This document shows, in pieces, positions 16,139-25,044 of a DNA stretch of 64,000 bases. The position numbers and the translations under genes were made by a program. This DNA is from Bradyrhizobium campsiandrae. Lineage in GTDB: Bacteria; Pseudomonadota; Alphaproteobacteria; Rhizobiales; Xanthobacteraceae. Positions within the stretch are counted from its first letter, which is position 1; the number at the start of each line of letters is the position of its first letter. The stretch spans positions 62,001-126,000 of the forward strand of contig NZ_JAANIH010000018.1 of NCBI RefSeq assembly GCF_014529705.1, in the 5' to 3' direction. The notes under the pieces were generated by a model. It was not told where the DNA came from and searched no databases. It saw nothing but the letters and a program-made list of their open reading frames with translations.

Positions 16139-17968
16139 CTAGTAACAGACCTCGGCGTTGGCATCGTTGCCGGGGCCGCCACCGCCGCGATATTCCAGAT
16201 GGCAGCCGCGGTTCACCGGGCGGCAGCCGCTGCTGTTGCAGAACATCTGCCCACTACCCGAGGCGCGGCCGGCGCCGGCTGCGATACCGGCTGCAGCACC
16301 GCCGATGCCCGCAACACCCGCCGCGCCGATCTGCGGACGCTGCCGGGCCGGACGGCTTTCGCTGTCGTCGCGCCGCGAGGTCGCGGGCTTCGAGGGCGCA
16401 GGCTTTGCGGCGCGCTTCTTCTCGCATTCATTGTCGTCGTTGAGCACAAAGCCGTCGCCGCAGACGATCCTGGTGCACTTGTCGCCGTCGGCCTTGAAGC
16501 CGTGGTCGCAGACCAGCGGACAGACGCGCGACTGCTTCGACTTGACGGCGTCGAGCGCATCCGTGCTCGCCACCTTCACGTCGAGCTTGGTGCCGGCATA
16601 GCGGTTGAACTGCGACAGCGACCGTTGCGAGGACGTGTTCCAGACGCCGTCAGGCTGGCCGGCGAAACAGCCGACGCGGCCGAGTTCGGTCTGCACCGAG
16701 CGGCTGAGATCGGCCGGCGTCGTCGTGGGCGTCAACGAGGCGACATTGGTGCCGGCGGGGCCGGCGGTGCTGGCGGGCGCGGCGGCCGGCGTCGCAGCGG
16801 CGAGATTGACGCGCTGCTGCTCGGCAGCGGCGGCCTGCTGTTGCGCCTGCTCCTTGGCTTTCTGCGCGGCAAGCTGGGCCTGCTCGGCCGCCTTTGCATC
16901 GGCCGCGGCCTTGGCCTGCGCGTCTCTCTGGGCGCCAAGCGCGGCAAGACGATCGCGTTCGGCCTCGGCCTGCTTCGCCTTCTCGATCGCCGCCGCATGA
17001 ACCTGCTCGGCCTGGATCTTGTCGAGCTGCAGCTTGGCAAGGTTCGCATAGAAGCCATCGGGATGCTGGGCCAGGAAGGCTTCCCATGCCGGCTTGTTGC
17101 CGACCTGAAGCGCGAGCTCATAGTCGCGGCGCATGTCGGCCTGCGGATTGATCGCAGGCGCGGGCGCCATCGCGGCGGTCGCGGGGGCAGCCTTGACCGG
17201 CACCAGCGGCACGTCCTCGCCGCCGAGCGAGCCGTAGACGAAGGGCTCCTGCTTGTTCCCGGTCGACCTCAGCACCTCGTCGCGGATGAAGCCGAAGGCG
17301 CGGCGGACGTCGAGCCCCGGCGTCGTCAGATGCTTCGAGAGCGCGATGGTGAACGGGCTGTTGGCACCGTCGCCGTCCTGCGCCGTGAAGCCGGCCTTGG
17401 CCGAATAGGCGATCAGCGTGTTGGTGCTGGTCGGCTCGACCTGGGCCAGGCCGCGGCCGATGCCGCGCGAGGCAAGCGTGCGCTTCATGGTCCTGCCGAA
17501 CGGATTGTCGCGGCAGGCATCGAGGATCACCAGGCGAAGCTGCTTGGCCGGTTCGACCGCGACCAGCACGCGGTCGAGCGAGAGCGCCTCGTCATAGACG
17601 TCGGTGTCGCGCTCCAGCCTGGCATCGACAGGAATCAGATAATTGGAGCCTTCGACCTCGATACCGTGGCCGGCATAGTAGACCACGGCAATGTCGGCGT
17701 CGCGGGTCGCGTCGGCGAAATCGCGCAGCACGCGTCGCGTATCGAGCGCGGTCAGGTCATGGCGGGAATCGACCACATCGAAGCCGGCATCCTTCAGCGT
17801 CTTCGCCATCACCGCGCCGTCGTTGACGGGATTGGCGAGCGAGGGCGCGTGCTGATAGGCCGAATTGGCGAGCACCAGCGCAACACGCTTTCCGGCGAAG
17901 GCAGGCTCGGCGCCCGACATCAGCGCGAGGGCGAGAAGCAATGGGTAAAGTCTGAAAAAATTGCGCAT
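16139..17968 (-). CDS. Secreted caspase-like (peptidase C14) protein with Cys-rich tail
   Basis: The 609-residue protein has a signal peptide (MRNFFRLYPLLLALALMSGA, cleaved near residue 25) and then a caspase/metacaspase p20 fold. The catalytic dyad is His101 in VVYYAGHGIE and Cys152 in LVILDACRDNPF. After residue 270 an Ala/Gln/Lys-rich stretch (about 320-400) is probably coiled coil. A domain with paired cysteines follows (CPLVCDHGFKADGDKCTRIVCGDGF), then a Gly-rich linker and a final Cys cluster (CNSSGCRPVNRGCHLEY). It should act in the periplasm. ATG 17968 has GGAAG upstream; a longer frame to 18001 would place 11 residues before the signal peptide. The substrate is unknown; such proteins are often called caspase family proteins in rhizobia. 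Confidence 0.88.
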   Translation of the reverse strand: MRNFFRLYPLLLALALMSGAEPAFAGKRVALVLANSAYQHAPSLANPVNDGAVMAKTLKDAGFDVVDSRHDLTALDTRRVLRDFADATRDADIAVVYYAGHGIEVEGSNYLIPVDARLERDTDVYDEALSLDRVLVAVEPAKQLRLVILDACRDNPFGRTMKRTLASRGIGRGLAQVEPTSTNTLIAYSAKAGFTAQDGDGANSPFTIALSKHLTTPGLDVRRAFGFIRDEVLRSTGNKQEPFVYGSLGGEDVPLVPVKAAPATAAMAPAPAINPQADMRRDYELALQVGNKPAWEAFLAQHPDGFYANLAKLQLDKIQAEQVHAAAIEKAKQAEAERDRLAALGAQRDAQAKAAADAKAAEQAQLAAQKAKEQAQQQAAAAEQQRVNLAAATPAAAPASTAGPAGTNVASLTPTTTPADLSRSVQTELGRVGCFAGQPDGVWNTSSQRSLSQFNRYAGTKLDVKVASTDALDAVKSKQSRVCPLVCDHGFKADGDKCTRIVCGDGFVLNDDNECEKKRAAKPAPSKPATSRRDDSESRPARQRPQIGAAGVAGIGGAAAGIAAGAGRASGSGQMFCNSSGCRPVNRGCHLEYRGGGGPGNDANAEVCY

Positions 17969-18150
17969 GACAAGACTTCCAGGAGTTTGGGGGCAGTTCA
18001 CACCCTCGGGGCCAGCCTTAGCAAGATCCGCCGCCAGCGCTTGTGATGGAGGTCACGAAGAACGCGGCGGCGACCGGCCGAGGAACCCCTTTTGTTAGTC
18101 GCGCCAGTGCGTTGGCGGTTCGCCGCCAAACGCGCGCCAGTGGGTTTTCC

Positions 18151-18579
18151 CTAGCCATCTCCGACATGCCCCCGATATTGCGGCAGATCGTCCGTGATCT
18201 CGTGCCACGGCGCCTTGGAGCCGACGAAAATATGGGCCGTCGGGCGGATCGAGGGGGCGTCGACCAGGGTTCCCATGGCGACATGGGCCCATTTTCCGTC
18301 GCGGACCCGGGAATAGAGCAGCGAGCCGCAGCGGGCGCAGTGCGCGTCATGGGTGGTGTCGTCCCCGTAGATCATCCCCAGCTCCGCGCCCCTGACGAGA
18401 TGCAGCTTGCTGTATTCGATGCCGGCGAACGGCTTGAACGCGGAACCGGTGGTGCGGCGGCAGTTCGAGCAATGGCAGTTCAGCGCGTAAGAGAAGGCGT
18501 CCGCCACCTCGTAGCCAACGGCGCGGCAACAGCATTCGCCGGCAAGGATGCGAGTCTTCTGATGTTGCGAACCCGTCAT
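18151..18579 (-). CDS. GFA-type (CENP-V fold) zinc protein
   Basis: The 142-residue protein has the Cys pattern of the glutathione-dependent formaldehyde-activating enzyme family: GECCCRAVGYEV, then NCHCSNCRRTTGSAF, then HCARCGSLLY. These bind structural and catalytic zinc. Family members are linked to S-hydroxymethylglutathione formation, though most have no proven activity. The ATG at 18579 is preferred over an upstream in-frame start at 18615. It lies between the caspase-like gene and a divergent NTF2-like gene, with no obvious partner for formaldehyde metabolism nearby. Confidence 0.88.
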   Translation of the reverse strand: MTGSQHQKTRILAGECCCRAVGYEVADAFSYALNCHCSNCRRTTGSAFKPFAGIEYSKLHLVRGAELGMIYGDDTTHDAHCARCGSLLYSRVRDGKWAHVAMGTLVDAPSIRPTAHIFVGSKAPWHEITDDLPQYRGHVGDG

Positions 18580-18675
18580 GATGGCGTCCCCGCGCAAATG
18601 GCAGAAGACACCCATAGCGCAATTCGATGTGTACGACTAAATTCGCGTCCAGCCATCATTCAAAGGGATGACCCC

Positions 18676-19050
18676 ATGAGCCAGAACCGGTCGAGCGTCG
18701 AAGCCGTCGTGCAAACCTATTTTGACGGCCTTTACGAGGGCGACGCCGACAAGCTCGGCGAGGTCTTCCACCCCTCGGCCGATCTGCGTTCGGTCGAAAA
18801 GGGCGAGCTGAAGATCCTGACCGTGCCGGACTGGCTCGCCTGGGTGCGCAAGCGTCCCTCCGCCAAGGCGGAAGGCAAGCCGCGCGAGGATTTCATCGTC
18901 ACCATCGACCGTTCGGACGACAAGACCGCCTTCATCAAGGTCAGATGCCAACTGCCACCGCGTTTCTTCACTGATTATCTGGTGGCGATGAAGCTCGCCG
19001 ACGGCTGGCAGATCGTGTCGAAATCGTACAGGTACGACCTGAGGGAGTGA
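18676..19050 (+). CDS. NTF2-like / putative lumazine-binding family protein
   Basis: The 124-residue protein has the NTF2/SnoaL fold pattern: an N-terminal helix pair (SSVEAVVQTYFDGLYEGDADKLGEVFHPSADL), then strands ending in VAMKLADGWQIVSKSYRYD. It closely resembles the putative lumazine-binding subgroup of small stand-alone NTF2 proteins. No catalytic residues can be assigned. ATG 18676 has AAAGGGATG upstream. It is followed by a family D repeat and then the beta-lactamase gene, so it is probably transcribed alone. Confidence 0.8.
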   Translation: MSQNRSSVEAVVQTYFDGLYEGDADKLGEVFHPSADLRSVEKGELKILTVPDWLAWVRKRPSAKAEGKPREDFIVTIDRSDDKTAFIKVRCQLPPRFFTDYLVAMKLADGWQIVSKSYRYDLRE

Positions 19051-19115
19051 GGCTGCCTGAAATCAGGCGCAGTTGCCGCTCACCGGTCGTCATTGCGAGC
19101 CCAACTCTCGCCACA

Positions 19116-19202
19116 CGTCATTGCGAGGAGCTCTTGCGACGAAGCAATCCCGCCTGCCCCTGTGGAGGGATTCTGGATTGCTTCGCTTCGCTCGCAATGA
19201 CG
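19116..19202. repeat. Palindromic repeat family D (CGTCATTGCGAG)
   Basis: CGTCATTGCGAGGAGCTCTT at the left matches CGCTTCGCTCGCAATGACG at the right as an inverted repeat, enclosing GAAGCAATCC...GGATTGCTTC. A further half element, GTCATTGCGAG, lies at 19088. It is a rhizobial intergenic repeat of REP type and lies before the beta-lactamase gene. Confidence 0.8.
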
Positions 19203-19240
19203 GCGCGGATAGCGCATCCTCTTCTCCCCAAAGGTCCCCC

Positions 19241-20098
19241 ATGCTGCTCGATCGCCGTTCCCTGCTCGCCTCGCTCGCCTGGATGGCCGCTGCTCCCGCG
19301 CTCGCGGCGGAGGCTCCGGCCGAACTCGAATCCTACGAGCGCGAGAGCGGCGGAAAGATCGGGGTCTATGCGGAGAATCTGGCGACCGGCAAGACACTCG
19401 CCTGGCGCTCCGACGAGCGCTTTGTGATGTGCTCGACCTTCAAGGCCTCGCTCGCGGCGTGCGTGCTGGCGCGGGTCGATCGCGGCGAGGAGAAGCTGGC
19501 GGCGATGATCGCCTACGGCAAGGCCGATCTGCTCGACTACGCACCGGTGGCGAAACAGAACCTGTCGGCCGGCGCGATGTCGGTCGCGGACATGTGCAAG
19601 GCGATCGTCGAGCTCAGCGACAACACCTGCGCCAATCTTCTGCTGGCGCGGGTCGGTGGCCCAGCCGCCCTCACGGCGTTCTGGCGCTCGATCGGCGACA
19701 CCATTTCGCGGCTCGACCACAACGAGCCCGAACTCAACCGCTCGCCGCCCGGCGATGTCAGGGACACCACGACGCCAACGGCGATGGCCGGCAATCTGAA
19801 GCGCCTGGTCACGGGCGAGGTGCTGTCGCCGGCCTCGAAGGCCCAGCTCACCGAATGGATGGTCGGCTGCAAGACCGGTGCGAACCGGCTGCGCGGCGGC
19901 CTGCCGGCGAGCTGGACAATCGGCGACAAGACCGGCAATAACGGCAAGGACGCATCGGGCGATATCGCGGTCGCCTGGCCCAAACCCGATGCGCCGATCC
20001 TGATCGCGGCCTATGCCCAGGGCGGCTCGCCGAATCCGGCGCAGCTCGAGGCGGTGTTCGCGCGGATCGGGCGGATGGTGGCCGAGCGACTGGCCTAA
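19241..20098 (+). CDS. bla: Class A beta-lactamase
   Basis: The 285-residue enzyme has a signal peptide (SLLASLAWMAAAPALAAEA) and every class A landmark. These are Ser65-x-x-Lys68 in CSTFK, the SDN loop at 126-128, ExxLN at 162-166 (EPELN, deacylating Glu) and the KTG triad at 230-232. It hydrolyses beta-lactams in the periplasm through an acyl-enzyme. Cys64 sits just before the nucleophile, but no cysteine follows KTG at the position that pairs with it in class A carbapenemases. A longer upstream frame to 19073 runs through a repeat and is rejected. No LysR-type (AmpR-like) regulator is adjacent. The spectrum cannot be predicted. Confidence 0.96.
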   Translation: MLLDRRSLLASLAWMAAAPALAAEAPAELESYERESGGKIGVYAENLATGKTLAWRSDERFVMCSTFKASLAACVLARVDRGEEKLAAMIAYGKADLLDYAPVAKQNLSAGAMSVADMCKAIVELSDNTCANLLLARVGGPAALTAFWRSIGDTISRLDHNEPELNRSPPGDVRDTTTPTAMAGNLKRLVTGEVLSPASKAQLTEWMVGCKTGANRLRGGLPASWTIGDKTGNNGKDASGDIAVAWPKPDAPILIAAYAQGGSPNPAQLEAVFARIGRMVAERLA

Positions 20099-20143
20099 AG
20101 CGCCCGCATTGACCTCTTGGCCGCTTCCGGGCCAAGAGAGGTC

Positions 20144-21754
20144 ATGATCGCCGCGAAATTTCAGACCTTTCTCATCCTGCTGGCCGTGCTGGCGGGCACG
20201 GCCCTGGCCGCACGCCGCTTCAACATCGCCCCGGCCATCCTGCTGATGCTCTCAGGCGTCGGCCTCGCTTTCGTGCCGGGCATGCCGCCGGTGGAACTGC
20301 CGCCGGAACTGGTGCTGCTGATGGTGCTGCCGCCGCTGATCTACTCGGCGAGCGTCGCGATGAGCTGGCGCGAGTTCAGGAACAATTTGCGCCCGATCGT
20401 GCTGCTCGCCGTCGGCGCGGTGATCTTCACCGCGGCGATGGTCGCGACCGCGACCCATTACGTGATCGGCCTGCCCTGGAGCATCGGCTTCCTGTTGGGC
20501 GCGATCGTCGCGCCGCCCGACGTGGTCGCGCCGCTCGCGATCGCGCGGCGGCTGAACATGCCGCGACGGCTCGTCGTCATCCTCGAGGGCGAGGGTCTCG
20601 CCAACGATGCCACCGCGCTGATCCTCTACCGCTTCGCGCTCGCCGCGATCGTGGTCGGGCACTTCTCGCTGCCGCTGGCGGCCGGCGAATTTTCCCTCAT
20701 CGTCGCCGGCGAGATTGCCTTCGGCATCGGCGTCGGCTGGCTGTCGCTGCGCTTCCGCAAATGGTCCAGGGATCCGCAGGTCGAGCTGACGCTGTCGCTG
20801 ATCACGCCCTACGTGTCCTATTGGCTGCCGGAGCATGTCGGCGGCTCCGGCGTGATCGCCACCGTCGCCTGCGGCCTCTATGTGAGCTGGAACGGGCCGC
20901 TGCTGATTTCGGCGTCGACCCGCCTGCAGGGCATCTTCTTCTGGGATCTCATCATCTACCTGATCGAGGGCCTGCTGTTCCTGCTCACCGGCTTCCAGAT
21001 GCGCGCGCTCTATGAGAAGTCGAAAGCGTTTCCGCTCGACGACATCATGATCGCGACCGCGGTGGTCATGGCCGTCATCGTGCTGGCGCGCTTTGCCTGG
21101 CTCTATCCCGCCACCTATCTGCCGCGGATGCTGAGCAAGTCGCTGCGCGCGCGCGATCCGTCGCCGCCCTGGCAATGGCCGTTCGCGCTCGCCTTTACCG
21201 GCGTGCGCGGCGCGGTGTCGCTGGCGGCCGCGCTGGCGCTGCCGTTCGCGCTGCCCGATGGCGAGGCCTTCCCGTATCGCGACCTGATCCTGTTCGTCGC
21301 CTTCGGCGTCATCTTCATCACCCTGATCGGCGTCGGCCTGACGCTGCCGGCGGTGGTGCGCTGGCTCGGCATCGCGCAGGCCGGACGCAGCGAGCACGTC
21401 GCCGAGCACGAGGCCGAGATCGCGGCCCGGCGCCAGGCGCTCGACGCCGCACTGAAATCGCTGGATGCGTTCTCCGAGGAGAAAGAGGTGTCGGACGAGG
21501 TGATGCGGCTGCTCCGCGCCCGTCACGAGATCCGCGTCAACCAGCTTCCTGACTCGCTCGATCCCGCCCACCACGACGTCTCCGCCGCCGGCACCGCGCT
21601 GACACGGGAGCTGATCGAGGCCGAGCGCAAATTCATCCATGACCTGCTGCGCGACGGCCAGATCACCGACGAGACGCGGCGGCGGATCGAACGCGATCTC
21701 GATCTCGAGGAAGCAAGTCTGGCGAACCGCGAGTATCGCGGAGTGCCGCTATAG
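20144..21754 (+). CDS. Na+/H+ antiporter, CPA1 (NhaP) family
   Basis: The 536-residue inner-membrane protein has about 12 helices in the first 420 residues. It has the CPA1 ion-binding motif with paired acidic residues (GAIVAPPDVVAPLAIARRL), a second conserved block LEGEGLANDATALILYRFA, and FTGVRGAVSLAAALALP near helix 10. The C-terminal 120 residues are charged and cytoplasmic, as in bacterial NhaP proteins that sense pH. It exchanges Na+ (or K+) for protons. ATG 20144 has AGAGAGG upstream; the in-frame TTG at 20117 is less likely. It follows the beta-lactamase gene by 45 bp and may share its transcript. Confidence 0.92.
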   Translation: MIAAKFQTFLILLAVLAGTALAARRFNIAPAILLMLSGVGLAFVPGMPPVELPPELVLLMVLPPLIYSASVAMSWREFRNNLRPIVLLAVGAVIFTAAMVATATHYVIGLPWSIGFLLGAIVAPPDVVAPLAIARRLNMPRRLVVILEGEGLANDATALILYRFALAAIVVGHFSLPLAAGEFSLIVAGEIAFGIGVGWLSLRFRKWSRDPQVELTLSLITPYVSYWLPEHVGGSGVIATVACGLYVSWNGPLLISASTRLQGIFFWDLIIYLIEGLLFLLTGFQMRALYEKSKAFPLDDIMIATAVVMAVIVLARFAWLYPATYLPRMLSKSLRARDPSPPWQWPFALAFTGVRGAVSLAAALALPFALPDGEAFPYRDLILFVAFGVIFITLIGVGLTLPAVVRWLGIAQAGRSEHVAEHEAEIAARRQALDAALKSLDAFSEEKEVSDEVMRLLRARHEIRVNQLPDSLDPAHHDVSAAGTALTRELIEAERKFIHDLLRDGQITDETRRRIERDLDLEEASLANREYRGVPL

Positions 21755-21776
21755 CGTCGCGGCGCCGGCAGCAGCG

Positions 21777-22586
21777 CTATCGCTTCTCGCAATAGGTCCG
21801 CATCGCCGTCGATACGGCACCGGCAATCAGCTCCTGCCGCTCCGGCGAGTTCATGGCCATCTCCTCATCGCGATTGATGATGGATCCGGCCTCCAGCAGG
21901 ACCGCGGCGCTGTTCGTCCGCGACAGCACGACGAGGCTGTCATAGCGATAGACGCCGACGTCCTTGTCCAGCAACTGGTGCCGGTAGCGGCCCATCAGCG
22001 GCAGGGTGTACTGGCTGGCATAGTGCAGACCGCCGGCTTTCAGCTCCTTGCCCAGCAGCCGGGCAAAAGACAGGCTGGCGGCGAAGTGCGGATTGCGCTC
22101 CGACACGAACAGCGAATGGCCGCTGAAGCGATCGCTGAACCAGCTCTTCGCGCCATCGAATTCCCATTGCTCGAGCAGCTGGTCCGGGACCGAATCATGG
22201 TGGATCGACAGGAAGAGATCCGCACGCGCGCCATTGGCGGTGGCGACGCGTTTGAGCAGGCTCGCTTTCGCCTTGCCGTCGGTCACGAGCACGCGGGTCG
22301 CGGCAAATCCTGACGCTTTCAGCCGCTCGCCGACGAGCTTGGCCAAATGCAGGTTGAAGCCGAATTCCGGATCGTTGCGCGCGCTGGTCGCGCCGAGCGC
22401 CTCGGAGGTGTGCCCGACATCGACGATGATGCGGAACTTGCCCGGCTCGCATCTTTCCGCGGCCGATGGCTTGACGCTCGCCTTCGCTGCCTTCGCCATG
22501 ACGGCGTGGCGCGCTTCAAGACGCGGCGGCGATAGCACCGCCAGCGCTGCGGCGACGATCGCGACGATGCGCCAGGGCCGCGGCAA
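21777..22586 (-). CDS. N-acetylmuramoyl-L-alanine amidase
   Basis: The 269-residue protein has an N-terminal signal or anchor (RIVAIVAAALAVLSPP) and an Amidase_3 zinc domain. Visible elements are VDVGHTSEALGATSARN (first zinc His), LFLSIHHDSVPDQ (second His) and VLLEAGSIINRDEE (catalytic Glu). It cleaves the amide between muramic acid and the stem peptide in the periplasm. It starts 3 bp past the stop of the Rieske oxygenase gene on the same strand, so it is probably co-transcribed, though the functions are not obviously linked. No LysM or AMIN domain is seen. Confidence 0.87.
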   Translation of the reverse strand: MPRPWRIVAIVAAALAVLSPPRLEARHAVMAKAAKASVKPSAAERCEPGKFRIIVDVGHTSEALGATSARNDPEFGFNLHLAKLVGERLKASGFAATRVLVTDGKAKASLLKRVATANGARADLFLSIHHDSVPDQLLEQWEFDGAKSWFSDRFSGHSLFVSERNPHFAASLSFARLLGKELKAGGLHYASQYTLPLMGRYRHQLLDKDVGVYRYDSLVVLSRTNSAAVLLEAGSIINRDEEMAMNSPERQELIAGAVSTAMRTYCEKR

Positions 22587-22589
22587 GGG

Positions 22590-23927
22590 CTACTCCGCAG
22601 CCGCGACTTTGGGACGGCCGACAAAGCCCGCGACGTCGCCAAAGCGCTCCAGCATCACCGCGGGAAGATCCTTGGCCTTGCTGGTGACGCAGGCGCCGGA
22701 ACGCACGGCGTAGCGATCCTGATGCGCGGCCTGCGGCGGCGGTTCGCCTTCTTGCAGCGCGCGCGCCAGCTCCATCACGACTTTGCGGAAATGCATGATG
22801 CCGAGATCGGTCGGGCCGAGATGCTCGCGGGTGCGATCGGCGATCGGGCCCTGGCTGTCCTGCAAGGCGGCGTCCTGCTCGGACACGCCCTTGATGCCGG
22901 TGTAGCTTCTGGTCTTCTGCAGCTTGCGATCGATCAGATAGTCGTTGCCCTTGTGACGCAGCGGCACGTAACGGGCGTCGACCTCGGCGATCACGCCATT
23001 GCCGCGGTCATAGGCCTCGCGCTCTGCTTGCGTCAGCGGCCGCTCCGGATTCCAGGCATAGGTGTAGATCCAGCAGGAGGTGTCGGTGACGGGCACGAAA
23101 GTCTGGCCAAAGATGTTCTCGCCCGGCATCGCGCTCGGCGCGTAGGCGTGGAACGGCATCAGGAATTGCGCGATGCGCCAGTAGATGGCGTCGCCGCCGG
23201 TGAGCCGGCCGCCGGCAATGGTCAGCCCGGCCTCGTGCGACTGCACCTTGATCACGGGCCGCGGGTCCTCGGCGATCCAGCGCATATGGTCGCTGTTCAT
23301 GCGCGCAATCGGGTTCACGAAATGCTTCTTGATGTCCAGGATCTCGTTCTCCTCCTTGTCGAAGGAGAGATGGGCAAAGGTGAAATGCGCGGTGTCGATC
23401 GAGCCCTCCAGCGCCTGCACCCAGTTGCAGTCCTGCCATTTCTTGCTGACATAGCGGTGCGAGGCCGGCAGCAGCGCCATTTCGAGATCAGGCAGCTCGG
23501 GCATCGCCTCCGCCGGCCCCATATAGGCCCAGATCATCTCGCCCCATTCGCGCGCCGGATAGGATTTGATGCGGATGAGATCCTTGGCGTTGAGATCGGG
23601 ATAGGAGGTCGGCATGTCGACGCACGCGCCGTCGGTGTCGAACTTCCAGCCGTGATAGACGCAGCGGATGCCGCATTCCTCGTTGCGTCCGAGCCAGAGA
23701 TTGGCGCCGCGATGCGGGCAATATTGGTCGATGACGCCGACCACACCGCGCGTGTCGCGGAAGGCGAGCAGCTCTTCGCCGAGCACGGTGATCTTCTTGG
23801 GCTCGCCGTCGGGTTCCGGCAGCTCTTCCGACAGCAGCACGGGAATCCAGAAGCGGCGCAACAATTCGCCCATGCCGGTCCCGGCACCGGCCTCGGTCAG
23901 GAACTTGTTGTCCTCGGCGCGGAGCAT
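22590..23927 (-). CDS. Rieske non-heme iron oxygenase, large subunit
   Basis: The 445-residue protein has a Rieske [2Fe-2S] site, CPHRGANLWLG...CVYHGWKF (Cys70, His72, Cys89, His92). A mononuclear iron site includes His181 and His186 in SIDTAHFTFAHLSFD. It resembles phthalate/vanillate-type mono- and dioxygenase alpha subunits, which hydroxylate or O-demethylate aromatic acids. No reductase or ferredoxin gene is nearby, so it must borrow electrons from a partner encoded elsewhere. It is preceded 71 bp upstream by a TauD-family dioxygenase gene on the same strand, which suggests a joint catabolic role. The substrate is unknown. Confidence 0.9.
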   Translation of the reverse strand: MLRAEDNKFLTEAGAGTGMGELLRRFWIPVLLSEELPEPDGEPKKITVLGEELLAFRDTRGVVGVIDQYCPHRGANLWLGRNEECGIRCVYHGWKFDTDGACVDMPTSYPDLNAKDLIRIKSYPAREWGEMIWAYMGPAEAMPELPDLEMALLPASHRYVSKKWQDCNWVQALEGSIDTAHFTFAHLSFDKEENEILDIKKHFVNPIARMNSDHMRWIAEDPRPVIKVQSHEAGLTIAGGRLTGGDAIYWRIAQFLMPFHAYAPSAMPGENIFGQTFVPVTDTSCWIYTYAWNPERPLTQAEREAYDRGNGVIAEVDARYVPLRHKGNDYLIDRKLQKTRSYTGIKGVSEQDAALQDSQGPIADRTREHLGPTDLGIMHFRKVVMELARALQEGEPPPQAAHQDRYAVRSGACVTSKAKDLPAVMLERFGDVAGFVGRPKVAAAE

Positions 23928-23998
23928 GGCTGATCCTCCCGAATATTTTTAAGGAAGATTGGCGCCGGAGCGCGAGGACGTCAACGCAGGAACGGCAC

Positions 23999-24895
23999 TC
24001 ACACCGGCCTCTCCCCCTTCACCGTGACGCGCGTGCCGGAGCGCGTGTGCGGCCAGTAGTCCCACATGGCGCGGTGCTGGGTGCAGCGGTTGTCCCAGAA
24101 CGCGATGGCGTTCTCGGTCCAGCGGAAGCGGCACTGGAACAGCGGGTTCTCGGCGTGCTGGTAGAGATAGGCAAGCATCGCATCGCTCTCGTCGCGCGGG
24201 ATGCCGTTGATGTGGCGGGTGAAGCCCCTGTTGACGTAGAGCGCCTTCCTGCCCGTGACCGGATGCGTGCGCACCACCGGATGCTCGGCGTGCGGATAGC
24301 TCGGCCTGTCGGCGATGCCATAATTCGCATAAAGCCCGCGATAGATCGGCTCGCCGTCGTGCAGCGCGGTGAGGCCATCGAGATAGGCTTTCATCCGGTC
24401 CGAGAGCGCCTCATAGGCCGCGTACATGTTGGCGAACAGCGTGTCGCCGCCGCGCGGCGGGCACTGCTTGATGTAGAGGATCGAACCCATCGGCGGCTCG
24501 AGATCGCAGGACACGTCGGAATGCCAGCCCTCGCCATTGGCGCGCGGCGAATTCTTGTCGGCATAGATCTTCATCAAGGCCGGATCTTCGTCCTCGTGGG
24601 GAGCTGCGGGATGGACATGCAATTCGCCGAACTTGCGGCCGAAGGCGAGGTGCTGCTTCGGCGTGATGTGCTGGTCGCGGAAGAAGATGACGAGATTTTC
24701 GGCGAGCGCGCGGTGGATCTCGTCCATCTGCTGGTTGGAGCTGATATCGCCCTCCACCAGCGCGCCGATGTCGACGCCGGAGATTTCCGCGCCGATGATG
24801 GGGGTGAGCTTTTCGACCGCGATGGTCTCGTAGGGCGCGCCGTCGTCAGCGGTGTGGCGATAGCGCGGGCCTTGCTTGCCGGCGAGTGAGCTCAT
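23999..24895 (-). CDS. TauD/TfdA-family 2-oxoglutarate dioxygenase
   Basis: The 298-residue enzyme has the iron facial triad His125-x-Asp127 in GEGWHSDVS and His274 in CTQHRAMWDY, with a nearby Arg (285 or 289) for 2-oxoglutarate. The family uses O2 and 2-oxoglutarate to hydroxylate substrates such as taurine, alkyl sulfates or phenoxyacetates, often releasing sulfite or glyoxylate. No sulfonate importer is adjacent (one lies 20 kb away at 45-48 kb). Its neighbour downstream is a Rieske oxygenase, so an aromatic or ether substrate is equally possible. ATG 24895 follows a short leader; the 149-bp upstream gap holds a family B palindrome. Confidence 0.9.
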   Translation of the reverse strand: MSSLAGKQGPRYRHTADDGAPYETIAVEKLTPIIGAEISGVDIGALVEGDISSNQQMDEIHRALAENLVIFFRDQHITPKQHLAFGRKFGELHVHPAAPHEDEDPALMKIYADKNSPRANGEGWHSDVSCDLEPPMGSILYIKQCPPRGGDTLFANMYAAYEALSDRMKAYLDGLTALHDGEPIYRGLYANYGIADRPSYPHAEHPVVRTHPVTGRKALYVNRGFTRHINGIPRDESDAMLAYLYQHAENPLFQCRFRWTENAIAFWDNRCTQHRAMWDYWPHTRSGTRVTVKGERPV

Positions 24896-24976
24896 GGCGT
24901 GTCTTCCGATCGTTGTTGAGTGGAAGACATCGTAGCGTGCGGGGGTGGATGTGCAATCTGCACCGCAACCACAGCC

Positions 24977-25014
24977 GTCGTCCCGGACAAGCGCAAGCGC
25001 AGATCCGGGACGAC
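24977..25014. repeat. Short family B palindrome
   Basis: GTCGTCCCGGACAAGCGCAA is followed by GCGCAGATCCGGGACGAC; the ends are complementary. It lies between the 5' end of the TauD gene and the 3' end of ispG and probably terminates ispG. Confidence 0.7.
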
Positions 25015-25044
25015 AGCAGTGTGTAGCGCACTAGTGGAGTGAGA

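Noticed and set aside
16199..18046. 615-codon open frame on the plus strand
   Set aside because: It is antisense to the caspase-like gene, whose signal peptide and dyad are convincing.
19241..20098. Carbapenemase reading of the beta-lactamase because of Cys before the active Ser
   Set aside because: The second Cys needed for the diagnostic disulfide after KTG is not present, so the spectrum cannot be inferred.
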